Under the pieces are notes generated by a model that worked only from the letters and a program-made list of their open reading frames with translations, searched no databases and was not told the DNA's origin. A DNA stretch of 9,078 nucleotides. Origin: an uncultured Lachnospiraceae bacterium. Its GTDB lineage: Bacteria; Bacillota_A; Clostridia; Lachnospirales; Lachnospiraceae. The position numbers and the translations under genes are program-made. The DNA lies in NCBI GenBank assembly GCA_900556645.1, contig USPJ01000029.1, positions 1 to 9,078 on the forward strand. The letters run 5' to 3'. Shown here piece by piece: positions 1-7,229 of this stretch. The first letter of the stretch is position 1; each line of letters begins with the position of its first letter.

Positions 1-971
1 CCGTTCACGCCTGCAAATGGTTTTTCATTTAACAGACAATATAATCCATGACGGCCTGCTACTTTTTTAAGTGTTTCCATAACTAACTGGTTATGGTCTA
101 CTGCGATATTTGCTTCTGCATAGATCGGTGCTAACTCGTGCTGTGCCGGAGCAACCTCGTTATGCTGTGTCTTTGCGGATACACCCAGTTTCCAGAGCTC
201 TTTATTGACATCTTTCATATAAGAAGCAATTCTCTCACGGATAGCTCCGAAGTAATGGTCATCCATTTCCTGTCCCTTCGGAGGCATAGCTCCAAAAAGA
301 GTTCTGCCTGTATAGATCAGGTCTTTTCTCTGAAGCCATTTCTCTTTATCGATCAGGAAATATTCCTGCTCTGCTCCTACTGACGGAGTTACTTTCTTAG
401 AAGTCGTATTTCCGAAAAGTCTCAGCAGACGGAGTGCCTGGGTGTTGATTGCTTCCATAGAACGAAGAAGTGGTGTCTTCTGGTCAAGTGCTTCTCCTGT
501 ATAGGAACAGAATGCAGTAGGAATACAGAGTGTTCCGCCTGCTGCATCATGACGCACAAAAGCCGGTGATGTACATTCCCATGCTGTATATCCTCTTGCT
601 TCAAAAGTTGCTCTTAATCCACCGGACGGGAAAGAAGATGCATCCGGTTCACCTTTGATCAGTTCTTTTCCGGAGAAAGACATCAGGACCTTGCCGTTAT
701 CCATCGGAGCTGTGATAAAAGCATCGTGTTTCTCTGCTGTCACACCTGTAAGGGGCTGGAACCAGTGGCTGTAATGTGTGGCACCTTTCTCGATGGCCCA
801 TTCTTTCATCTCGTGTGCTACTACATCCGCAATTTCCATAGACAGTTCTTTGCCCTCTTCTATGGTTTTTTTCAATTCTTTGTAGATCTTCTTCGGAAGT
901 CGTGCCTGCATGACGGAATCATTAAACACGTCACATCCAAAAGTCTCTACTACATTGATATACTCACCCAT
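1..971 (-). CDS. glnN: Glutamine synthetase type III, N-terminal part (3' end outside window)
   Basis: The product makes glutamine from glutamate, ammonia and ATP in the cytosol. 323 complete residues are visible from the ATG at 971-969; the frame runs open off the left edge. Type III enzymes are roughly 700 residues, so about half is present. Features marking it as GSIII rather than GSI are the block around residues 66-85 ([12 protein letters not shown]), [19 protein letters not shown] at 114-132, the metal-binding [10 protein letters not shown] at 199-208, MDDHYFG at 236-242, and the [14 protein letters not shown] block at 269-282; the last visible residues (NEKPFAGVN) lead into the ATP/glutamate site. 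The start is fixed by a strong AAGGAG ribosome binding site 7-8 bases upstream, inside the end of the preceding lipid kinase gene, whose stop lies one base before this ATG. Isoleucine codons are mostly ATC, fitting a highly expressed gene. The family call is secure; the symbol is by analogy with other GSIII genes. Confidence 0.95.
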   Translation of the reverse strand, partial: MGEYINVVETFGCDVFNDSVMQARLPKKIYKELKKTIEEGKELSMEIADVVAHEMKEWAIEKGATHYSHWFQPLTGVTAEKHDAFITAPMDNGKVLMSFSGKELIKGEPDASSFPSGGLRATFEARGYTAWECTSPAFVRHDAAGGTLCIPTAFCSYTGEALDQKTPLLRSMEAINTQALRLLRLFGNTTSKKVTPSVGAEQEYFLIDKEKWLQRKDLIYTGRTLFGAMPPKGQEMDDHYFGAIRERIASYMKDVNKELWKLGVSAKTQHNEVAPAQHELAPIYAEANIAVDHNQLVMETLKKVAGRHGLYCLLNEKPFAGVN

Positions 972-972
972 T

Positions 973-1920
973 TTATTTCTCCTTTTTATTTATTAACGGG
1001 GAAATTCCAATTGATCTGGTTTCCTCATTTTTTGTACTTTTCAGATACAGATTCAGTGCTTCGTGGCAGTTTTCAATCTCTATCTGTGTATGACTGCCGC
1101 CGTATTCACCGTCCAGAGTCCATGGTACCGGTTCTTCTGAGGTAATGGTCACCCTGGCTGATTTAAAAGAATGGATCAGATCTGTATTGTCCTCTGCTGT
1201 CAGCATTGCAGTCATGATCTCCTGCAATTCCAGCGGATTCTTCGGTCTTGTAATCATGGTAACTTCAAAAAGTCCGTCATTCATATCCACGTTCTTGCCT
1301 GTAAGGTTCTTAAACCCTCCCACTGAACGGGAATTGGTGATCATCCCAAAGATGAAGTCATCCTCCACAGTTAATTCTTCGGATTCAATTCTCATATGGT
1401 ATGATTTGATATCAAAAAGGCGTTTCACTCCCTCAAGAAGATAGGCTACATGGCCAAGGATATTCTTGAGATCCTGATCTGTCTGATAGGCTACATCTGT
1501 GAAAAGACCGAAAGCTGCTATATATGTAAAGCTCTGGTTATTGAATCTGCCGATGTCACAGTGATAAAGTTTCTCTTCCATAATCATGGAAGCGGCATCT
1601 GTCATGCTTTTCGGCATAAAGAGACTGTTTGCAAAATCATTGGTACTTCCTGCCGGAATATATCCAATAGGAACTTTCTCACCACTCTGCATCAATCCGG
1701 TAACCGTCTCATCCAGAGTGCCGTCACCTCCGCTGCAGACAATCAAATCATAATCCTTCGCCTGCTCCCTCACCACGTTGGTGGCATCTTCACGTGCCTG
1801 AGTGGTATGTACCGTTACCTGATATCCCTCCTGAACCATTACATCAATAATCTCCAGAAGTCTGTTCTTGATTTGGCCCTTTCCTGAGTGACCATTTATT
1901 ACAAATAGCAGCTTCTTCAT
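973..1920 (-). CDS. Diacylglycerol kinase family lipid kinase (DagK/YegS-like)
   Basis: This is a soluble, membrane-associating lipid kinase that transfers the ATP gamma-phosphate to a lipid hydroxyl, probably diacylglycerol, giving phosphatidic acid. The 315 residues match the family's usual 290-310. Visible motifs are a nucleotide-binding N-terminus with NGHSGKG at 9-15 (most relatives have Pro where Gly10 is), SGGDGTLDE at 63-71, PAGSTNDFA at 89-97 and the catalytic-type DGE at 270-272, followed by the usual C-terminal beta sandwich. Residues from about 295 on ([10 protein letters not shown] onward) form a charged tail beyond the normal family end, and its last codons double as the ribosome binding site of glutamine synthetase. 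The start at 1920 has AAGGAA just upstream and lies 17 bases after the HPr-like gene's stop. The exact lipid substrate cannot be read from sequence: B. subtilis DagK recycles diacylglycerol from lipoteichoic acid synthesis, whereas YegS prefers other lipids. Confidence 0.92.
   Translation of the reverse strand: MKKLLFVINGHSGKGQIKNRLLEIIDVMVQEGYQVTVHTTQAREDATNVVREQAKDYDLIVCSGGDGTLDETVTGLMQSGEKVPIGYIPAGSTNDFANSLFMPKSMTDAASMIMEEKLYHCDIGRFNNQSFTYIAAFGLFTDVAYQTDQDLKNILGHVAYLLEGVKRLFDIKSYHMRIESEELTVEDDFIFGMITNSRSVGGFKNLTGKNVDMNDGLFEVTMITRPKNPLELQEIMTAMLTAEDNTDLIHSFKSARVTITSEEPVPWTLDGEYGGSHTQIEIENCHEALNLYLKSTKNEETRSIGISPLINKKEK
978..987 (-). promoter_or_regulatory. Ribosome binding site of glutamine synthetase inside the lipid kinase 3' end
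   Basis: The sequence AAAAAGGAGA on the minus strand is read in frame as the Lys-Lys-Glu codons ending the lipid kinase and sits 7-8 bases before the glutamine synthetase ATG at 971. The upstream stop TAA (975-973) is followed by one base, then the ATG. This geometry favours termination-reinitiation coupling and fixes the start. Confidence 0.82.
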
Positions 1921-1937
1921 TCTTCCTTACACTCCGT

Positions 1938-2192
1938 TTATCTGTTTCCTATGAATTCTACCATTTTTGCAATGGCTTCCTCCTCGTCTTCTCCCTCTGC
2001 CGTAACCGTGATTTTTTCGCCTTCCGGCAGACCAATGCTCATCATCCCCATAATGCTTTTTGCATTGATGTGCTTATCTGCAATATCCACAAAGACATCA
2101 CTTTTAAACCTACTGGCAAGCTGTACCAGCAATGCAATGGGACTTACACTATCTTCTTTTTCAAGACGTATCATTACTTCCTGCTTTTTCAT
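1938..2192 (-). CDS. crh: HPr-like protein, Crh type (no His15, Ser46 kept)
   Basis: This 84-residue cytosolic protein has the full HPr fold length. The regulatory serine region is intact: INAKSIMGMMSIG at 42-54 puts Ser46 at the position that HprK phosphorylates in HPr and Crh. The catalytic region is not: where PTS HPr has His15 in a xHARPA motif, this protein reads DSVSPIA at 14-20, with Ser at 15 and Ser at 17 in place of the usual Arg. It therefore should not carry phosphate from enzyme I to sugar transporters. B. subtilis Crh is similar (Gln15), and RFKSDVF at 28-34 plus the GEDEEEA stretch near 66-72 also resemble Crh. By analogy, Ser46-phosphorylated protein would act as corepressor of CcpA or bind enzymes such as methylglyoxal synthase. 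It follows whiA by 8 bases, as in the B. subtilis yvc-crh cluster, and its kinase gene hprK heads the operon. The ribosome binding site is excellent. The symbol is by analogy. Confidence 0.88.
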   Translation of the reverse strand: MKKQEVMIRLEKEDSVSPIALLVQLASRFKSDVFVDIADKHINAKSIMGMMSIGLPEGEKITVTAEGEDEEEAIAKMVEFIGNR

Positions 2193-2203
2193 ATGCCCTC
2201 CTA
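2193..2203 (-). promoter_or_regulatory. Ribosome binding site of the Crh-like gene overlapping the whiA stop
   Basis: Read on the minus strand, the whiA stop TAG forms the start of a near-perfect Shine-Dalgarno (TAGGAGG) followed by GCAT and the ATG at 2192. The overlap of stop and ribosome binding site suggests translational coupling of the two genes and supports this start. Confidence 0.8.
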
Positions 2204-3067
2204 CTTCTCAGATACCCTCAAATCCTCTGCCATGATACCCAGTTTTCTAAGTCTGTGATTGACCCCGGATTTTCCCACTGCCGGAACCAGATAGGTTCCC
2301 AGCTCTTTTAAAGGTGCATCGGGATGTTCTAACCGGACATATGCCATCTCCCGAAGAGGTAATGGCAGATGCTCCAAACCAACCTTCTCTCTCAGATACT
2401 CGATATCTTCTATCTGTTTCACTGCTGCCGACACCGTCTTGTGAATGTTTGCCGTCTCGCAGTTCACCTGACGGTTTACACTGTTTCGCATTTCCTTGAG
2501 AATCCGTATATTTTCCAGATTCATCAATGCCACCGGCGCCTCCATAATGTTTAATATATCTACAATCTGCTCGCCTTCCTTGAGATAGACCACATAGCTT
2601 CTCTTCCTGCTTACAATCTTGGCTTCCATCCCAAAGCTGTTCATGATATCCCGTAGCTGCTCCGCCCGGTCTTCTCTGTTACAGACAATCTCAAAATGAT
2701 AAGCTTTCTCCGGATCGCTCATGGAGCCGGAGGTCAGAAATGCCCCTCGGATAAATGCTCTTTTACAGCAGGCATTTTGCAGATAACTGTTCTTTACACT
2801 TAAATCCTCATGGAAAAGATTTCCGGTAATTTCCCGCTCTTCCACATCGGAAATACTCGTCTTAATATTATATGTTTTCTTAGCCAAAGTAAAGTATTTT
2901 CTCACCAGCTCCTCATTCTCGGATTCAAAGGAAAGAAAGTCCCTCTCCTTTCCGTGAATCACTCTTCCCGAGAAATTCAAGAACGCTGCCAGCTCTGCCA
3001 GTTGACAGTGTCTGCTTTTGCTGATATGTCCTAAAAGCTCTTCCTTTACACTTCCGGAAAATGACAT
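2201..3067 (-). CDS. whiA: DNA-binding protein WhiA
   Basis: WhiA is a nucleoid-associated DNA-binding protein related to LAGLIDADG homing endonucleases but without cleavage activity. It regulates sporulation and division in Streptomyces and affects cell division and chromosome segregation in Bacillus. Visible are the N-terminal MSFSGSVKEEL start and RHCQLAELAA at 19-28, the second LAGLIDADG-like half from CCKRAFIRGAFLTSGS (100-115) to about 175, the linker block MRNSVNRQVNCETAN (193-207), and a C-terminal helix-turn-helix with LKELGTYL (253-260) and GKSGVNHRLRKL (265-276). At 288 residues it is shorter than the usual 305-325; the missing part falls between about 75 and 95, in the first LAGLIDADG-like half. 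The frame is unbroken, so this is not a frameshift. The start at 3067 follows the rapZ stop by 8 bases, with an AGGAAG ribosome binding site made partly from that stop. Confidence 0.95.
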   Translation of the reverse strand: MSFSGSVKEELLGHISKSRHCQLAELAAFLNFSGRVIHGKERDFLSFESENEELVRKYFTLAKKTYNIKTSISDVEEREITGNLFHEDLSVKNSYLQNACCKRAFIRGAFLTSGSMSDPEKAYHFEIVCNREDRAEQLRDIMNSFGMEAKIVSRKRSYVVYLKEGEQIVDILNIMEAPVALMNLENIRILKEMRNSVNRQVNCETANIHKTVSAAVKQIEDIEYLREKVGLEHLPLPLREMAYVRLEHPDAPLKELGTYLVPAVGKSGVNHRLRKLGIMAEDLRVSEK

Positions 3068-3075
3068 AACTCTTC

Positions 3076-3951
3076 CTACTTTCCTCTCAACGCATCTTTT
3101 CCAATATCTCTATGCTCTATCTTGATTCCATAACCGGAATTTTCTTTCAGACGGTTATATAATTCATTTGCCAAAGTCACAGAACGGTGTTTTCCTCCGG
3201 TACATCCGATACTGATGACCAACTGATTTTTCCCCTCGGAGATATAGTTGGGTATCAGAAATTCCACCATGTCCTGTAGCTTATCCAAAAAGTCATGGGA
3301 TTCCTGATATTGCATGACAAAATCCTGTACCTCTTTGTCATTTCCGTTTTTTGCCCGCAACCCCTCTACATAATATGGATTCGGAAGAAAACGTACATCA
3401 AACACCAAATCCGAATCCGTAGGGATTCCGTATTTAAAGCCAAAGGAAAGAATCGTCACAAACAGGCTCTTGTAATCCTGATTCTGCACAAATATTTTCT
3501 CCAGTTCCAACTTTAACTCTCGGGTCAGAAGCCTGCTGGTATCAATAATATAATCTGCCTGTTTTTTCAGAAATTCCAGTTTCTCTCGTTCCAGCACAAT
3601 TCCTTTATCAATCCGGTCTCCGCCGGACAGGGGATGATTTCTTCTAGTCTCTTTGTAGCGTTTGATTAGCACCTCATCCTCCGCCTCAAGGAAAAGAATT
3701 TCAAAGGAAATTCCCTGAGCACGAATCCGCTCCAGAACCTCTCCCAGCTCACTTAAAGCATTATTATTTCGGATGTCAATGCTGACTGCCACCTTCTCCA
3801 ACTCATCGTTGGAAGCCATGGACAGCTCCGCAAATTTTTCTATCAGAGAAATAGGCAGGTTATCTACGCAGTAATATCCCATGTCTTCCATAATCTTGAC
3901 TGCGGTGCCTTTTCCCGCTCCCGACATTCCCGTTATAATTACAAATTTCAT
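3076..3951 (-). CDS. rapZ: RapZ/YvcJ family nucleotide-binding protein
   Basis: This cytosolic P-loop protein binds ATP/GTP. In E. coli RapZ targets the GlmZ small RNA to RNase E, controlling glucosamine-6-phosphate synthesis; the Gram-positive YvcJ form affects competence-gene expression in B. subtilis, so the exact role here is open. Its 291 residues are typical. Motifs in order are the Walker A loop TGMSGAGKGTA at 7-17, YYCVDNLP at 26-33, FLEAEDEVLIKRYKETRR at 87-104, the family block DVRFLPNPYYVEGLR at 185-199, and GCTGGKHRSV at 249-258. The C-terminus is short (ends DALRGK) with few of the clustered basic residues used for RNA binding in E. coli. Its ATG overlaps the murB stop as ATGA with only a weak GGTGAT ribosome binding site, so it is probably translated by coupling to murB. 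The usual downstream partner yvcK is missing; whiA follows directly. Confidence 0.96.
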   Translation of the reverse strand: MKFVIITGMSGAGKGTAVKIMEDMGYYCVDNLPISLIEKFAELSMASNDELEKVAVSIDIRNNNALSELGEVLERIRAQGISFEILFLEAEDEVLIKRYKETRRNHPLSGGDRIDKGIVLEREKLEFLKKQADYIIDTSRLLTRELKLELEKIFVQNQDYKSLFVTILSFGFKYGIPTDSDLVFDVRFLPNPYYVEGLRAKNGNDKEVQDFVMQYQESHDFLDKLQDMVEFLIPNYISEGKNQLVISIGCTGGKHRSVTLANELYNRLKENSGYGIKIEHRDIGKDALRGK

Positions 3952-4859
3952 CTGAAATCACCAACCATCTTCACTTCCGGTTCCAGCTTCACGCCAAACT
4001 GCTGCTGTACTCTTTGCTGAACCTCCTGCATAAGTCTGTAAATGTCCGTTGCACTGGCCTGCTCTTTGTTAATCACAAAGCCACAGTGTTTCTCGGAAAC
4101 TGCTGCACCGCCAACCTGAAATCCTCGGAGGCCCGCATCCATAATCAGCTTTCCTGCATAATAACCCTCCGGCCTTTTAAAGGTACTTCCTGCACTGGGA
4201 TATTCTAAGGGCTGTTTCTCATTTCTTTTTGCCTTCAGTTCCTCCATCCGTGCCCGTATCTCTTCCTGTTTTCCCGGCTGCAATGCAAGCTCCGCCTCCA
4301 GCACCAGATATTCCTGCTGTGGAATACAACTGTGGCGATAGGATAAATCCAATTCTTCTACCCTTAACTTCTTTTCTTCTCCCTGCTTTGTCAGCACTGT
4401 CACCGATGCGATAATGTCTTTCATCTCACCGCCGTAAGCTCCGGCATTCATTACCACAGCTCCGCCCATACAGCCCGGGATTCCCGCTGCAAATTCCATG
4501 CCCGTCAGACCATGCTCCAAAGCCGTGTGTGCCGTTTTGCTCAGCAACGCTCCCGCTTCTGCATAGATACGCCCTTCTTCTACTCGGATTGCAGAGATGT
4601 TCTTTCCTATTTCAATAACCGCACCACGGATTCCCTTGTCGGAAACCAGCAGATTGCTTCCGTTTCCGATAACCAGATATGGAATCTGATATTCTCCGCA
4701 GCATCTGATTACCTCCGGTAATTCTTTTCTGTCCGGCATCAGATAATATTCCGCCGGTCCTCCCACCCGGAAGGTAGTATGCTTCGCCATAGGTTCTTCT
4801 TTGAATATCCGTTTTTCTTCTGTAAGATTCCACAAAGCTTCTTCAAATTTTTTCATCAT
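3948..4859 (-). CDS. murB: UDP-N-acetylenolpyruvoylglucosamine reductase
   Basis: MurB reduces UDP-GlcNAc-enolpyruvate to UDP-MurNAc with NADPH through bound FAD, the second committed step of peptidoglycan precursor synthesis in the cytosol. The 303 residues fit the shorter type II enzymes. FAD-domain motifs are FRVGGPAEYY at 30-39, IGNGSNLLVSD at 64-74 and the GIPGCMGGAVVMNAGAYGGE block at 126-145. Catalytic residues are visible: Arg175 in SYRHS, the proton-donor Ser225 in SAGSTFKRP and Glu295 in LEPEVKMVG. Either of two adjacent Met codons (4859 or 4856) could be the start; AGGAAAAG, which overlaps the end of the preceding gene's stop, serves as ribosome binding site. The gene follows the aminopeptidase gene after 16 bases and overlaps rapZ by four bases. 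MurB next to rapZ and hprK is a known clostridial arrangement and links the cluster to amino-sugar and wall synthesis. Confidence 0.97.
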   Translation of the reverse strand: MMKKFEEALWNLTEEKRIFKEEPMAKHTTFRVGGPAEYYLMPDRKELPEVIRCCGEYQIPYLVIGNGSNLLVSDKGIRGAVIEIGKNISAIRVEEGRIYAEAGALLSKTAHTALEHGLTGMEFAAGIPGCMGGAVVMNAGAYGGEMKDIIASVTVLTKQGEEKKLRVEELDLSYRHSCIPQQEYLVLEAELALQPGKQEEIRARMEELKAKRNEKQPLEYPSAGSTFKRPEGYYAGKLIMDAGLRGFQVGGAAVSEKHCGFVINKEQASATDIYRLMQEVQQRVQQQFGVKLEPEVKMVGDFR

Positions 4860-4875
4860 TTTCTATCTGCTTTTC

Positions 4876-6270
4876 CTACGCTTCTTTCAAAAATGCTACA
4901 TATCCCAGAAAGGCTTCATACAAATCTACCTTACTGATAATCTCCCATGGTGCATGCATATTCAAAACTGCCACACCGCTGTCGATGACCTGCATACCGT
5001 AATTTGCCAAAATGTAAGCGATGGTTCCGCCACCACCCTGGTCTACCTTGCCCAGCTCCGAGGTCTGGAAAGCCACCTCATGTTTATCCAAAATTCCTCT
5101 GAGTTTTGCCATATATTCCGCATTGGCATCATTGGAGCCGCTCTTTCCTCTGGAACCTGTATATTTGTTGAACACCAATCCTCTTCCGAAATATGCGGAA
5201 TTTTTCTTTTCGGATACCGAAGGATAGTTCGGGTCAAAGGCTGCACTAACATCAGAAGAAAGTACTTTGGAATTGCTCATGGCTCTGCGAAGTGCCAATT
5301 CTGAATACTGTCCTGCCAGTTCCATAACCTCTGCCACCGCATTCTCAAAGAACCGGGACTGCATTCCTGTGGCTCCTACGCTTCCAATCTCTTCCTTGTC
5401 TACTACCAGACATACGCTGGTGGTCTCCGGTTTATCCATCTCCAAAATTGCCCGGAATGACGGATAAGCACAGACACGGTCATCATGTCCATAGCCCATA
5501 ATCATAGAGCGGTCAAAACCGTAATCTCTGGCTTTTCCTGCCGGAACTGCCTCAATCTCAGCAGACAGGAAATCCTCTTCTTCTATACCATATTCCTTCA
5601 TCAGAATGTTTAATACATTTGCTTTTACCAGGTCTTTGACCTCTGCTTTCTTATCCTCTTCTGCCGGAATGCTGGCAATCAAAATGTCCAGATTTTCTCC
5701 TTCAATTACCTTATCCGCCTTCTTTTCCATCTGCTCGCCAGCTAAATGAATTAACAAATCGCTGACACCGAACACCGGATCATCCTCTTTGTCTCCTACA
5801 CTGACCTTCACAACGGTTCCGTCTTTTTTCACAATCACACCGTGTAATGCCAAAGGCAGAGTTACCCATTGATATTTTTTCACGCCACCGTAATAATGGG
5901 TATCCAATAATACCAGTCCTGTGTCCTCATACAACGGATTCTGTTTCAAATCCAGTCTCGGCGAATCAATGTGAGCTCCCAAAATATTCATACCCTTTTC
6001 CATCGGCTCTTTTCCCATAACAAACAGTGCCATGGATTTTCCCATTTGATTTACATAAATTTTATCTCCCGGTTTTAATGCCTGTTTTTTCTCAATGGCC
6101 TCCTGTAAAGGGATATAGCCTGCCGCCTTTGCCTGTGCCTCAAAAAATTCTACACATTCACGCTCGGTCTTACAGTCCGAGAGAAACTGACGATAGTCCT
6201 CTCCGAATTTTAACACCGGTTCTCTCTTTTTTCCTTCCGGATATTTCTTCCACGCATTTTCTCTTTCCAT
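4876..6270 (-). CDS. M18 family zinc aminopeptidase
   Basis: This is a cytosolic metallo-aminopeptidase of 464 residues that removes N-terminal amino acids from peptides and probably works as a large tetrahedral assembly like other M18 enzymes. The expected two-metal site is visible: His100 in GAHIDSPR, Asp264 in GYGHDDRV, the Glu pair 293-294 in DKEEIGS, Asp340 in SSDVSAA, and His439 in LNMHAPWE. Other family blocks are SRGKSGSNDANAEY (373-386) and DQGGGGTIAY (410-419). Eukaryotic-type M18 enzymes carry a His after the fourth ligand (DMAHA); here it is DVSAA, which I take as a bacterial type 1 (apeA-like) variant. There is no signal peptide. The start at 6270 has a GAGG ribosome binding site 8 bases upstream and lies 17 bases after hprK. 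It may recycle peptides; nothing in the sequence ties it functionally to the neighbouring regulators. The symbol is left blank because naming within M18 is inconsistent. Confidence 0.93.
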   Translation of the reverse strand: MERENAWKKYPEGKKREPVLKFGEDYRQFLSDCKTERECVEFFEAQAKAAGYIPLQEAIEKKQALKPGDKIYVNQMGKSMALFVMGKEPMEKGMNILGAHIDSPRLDLKQNPLYEDTGLVLLDTHYYGGVKKYQWVTLPLALHGVIVKKDGTVVKVSVGDKEDDPVFGVSDLLIHLAGEQMEKKADKVIEGENLDILIASIPAEEDKKAEVKDLVKANVLNILMKEYGIEEEDFLSAEIEAVPAGKARDYGFDRSMIMGYGHDDRVCAYPSFRAILEMDKPETTSVCLVVDKEEIGSVGATGMQSRFFENAVAEVMELAGQYSELALRRAMSNSKVLSSDVSAAFDPNYPSVSEKKNSAYFGRGLVFNKYTGSRGKSGSNDANAEYMAKLRGILDKHEVAFQTSELGKVDQGGGGTIAYILANYGMQVIDSGVAVLNMHAPWEIISKVDLYEAFLGYVAFLKEA

Positions 6271-6287
6271 TTTTATTACCTCTTTTC

Positions 6288-7229
6288 TTATTCATCTTCT
6301 TCGCTTTTATTCAGATTTTCCTGCACACGGCGGTATAACTCCTGTGCCGCATTATACCCCATTTTTTTCTGTCTGTGGTTTACCGCTGCGGATTCACAGA
6401 TAACCGCAAGGTTTCTGCCCGGACGGATTGGCAGGGTGTGGCATACTACCTGATTGCCCAGTATTTCTGTATATTCTTCCTCTAAGCCCAGACGGTCATA
6501 TTCATTTTCTTTCTTCCAATCCTCTAATTTAATGACCAAATCAATGTTCTGTTTTTCCTTTACCGCTTCCACACCGAACAATGTCTTGACATCCACGATT
6601 CCGATGCCTCTCAATTCAATAAAATGTCTGGTAATTGCCGGGGAGGTTCCAATCAATGTATGCTCATTGATTCTTTTTATTTCCACCACATCATCTGTTA
6701 CCAGACGGTGTCCCCGGTGTATCAGCTCCAATGCTGCCTCACTTTTACCGATTCCACTTTCACCGGTAATCAACAGACCCTCTCCGTAGACATCCACCAG
6801 TACACCGTGAATGGTCACCGTCGGTGCCAGTTCTTCGCTCAAGCAGAGAATCAGCTCTGCCATAAAACTGGAAGTGGTGCGGTCGGTTCCCAGCAGTGGA
6901 ACATCTTTTTCATTTGCAATCCGCAGAAAATCTTCATCCGGTTCAAAATCACGGCAAAAGATAATACACGGAATTTCTTTCCCCAACAATTCCTGATAAA
7001 TGCTGATTCGTTTATCCTTATCCAACTGTTTTAAAAAGCTGACCTCTACCATTCCGATAATCTGCACACGGTTAGGTTCAAAATACTCAAAATAACCGCT
7101 TAACTGCAACGCCGGACGGTTGACATCCGACAACGTTACCTTATGTTTTTTCAAGTCCAAGCTTTCGGTAAAAACTCTTAAATCCAACAGTTTTGCCAAC
7201 TTGGATACATTGACGCTTTTCTGGCTCAT
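6288..7229 (-). CDS. hprK: HPr kinase/phosphorylase
   Basis: HprK phosphorylates Ser46 of HPr and Crh using ATP or pyrophosphate and reverses the reaction with phosphate. It senses glycolytic state and drives CcpA-dependent carbon catabolite repression. The 313 residues match the family. Residues 1-130 are the variable N-terminal domain. The catalytic domain has His141 (IHGVLVDVYG), the Walker A loop GESGIGKS at 156-163, the Asp pair 179-180 in VTDD, the family signature ELRGIGIVDV at 205-214, and the bifunctional-activity loop PIRPGRNLAVICE at 267-279. All key residues appear intact, so both kinase and phosphorylase activity are expected. The start at 7229 has a strong AGAAGGAGA ribosome binding site. 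A promoter lies in the gap upstream, making hprK the first gene of the unit. Its likely substrate, the HPr-like protein at 1938-2192, is encoded five genes downstream. Confidence 0.97.
   Translation of the reverse strand: MSQKSVNVSKLAKLLDLRVFTESLDLKKHKVTLSDVNRPALQLSGYFEYFEPNRVQIIGMVEVSFLKQLDKDKRISIYQELLGKEIPCIIFCRDFEPDEDFLRIANEKDVPLLGTDRTTSSFMAELILCLSEELAPTVTIHGVLVDVYGEGLLITGESGIGKSEAALELIHRGHRLVTDDVVEIKRINEHTLIGTSPAITRHFIELRGIGIVDVKTLFGVEAVKEKQNIDLVIKLEDWKKENEYDRLGLEEEYTEILGNQVVCHTLPIRPGRNLAVICESAAVNHRQKKMGYNAAQELYRRVQENLNKSEEDE

Noticed and set aside
726..1145. 139-residue plus-strand frame spanning the glutamine synthetase-lipid kinase junction
   Set aside because: It is antisense to two well-supported genes and has no recognisable motifs; the junction is fully explained on the minus strand.
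2750..2900. Frameshift or sequencing error as the cause of the short WhiA
   Set aside because: The frame is continuous, and both flanks (residues 1-75 and 99-288) are in the same frame with family-like sequence, so an in-frame deletion fits better.
4801..5304. 167-residue plus-strand open frame
   Set aside because: It lies antisense to murB and the M18 aminopeptidase, both with complete catalytic motifs. Its translation resembles no family and it has no clear ribosome binding site.
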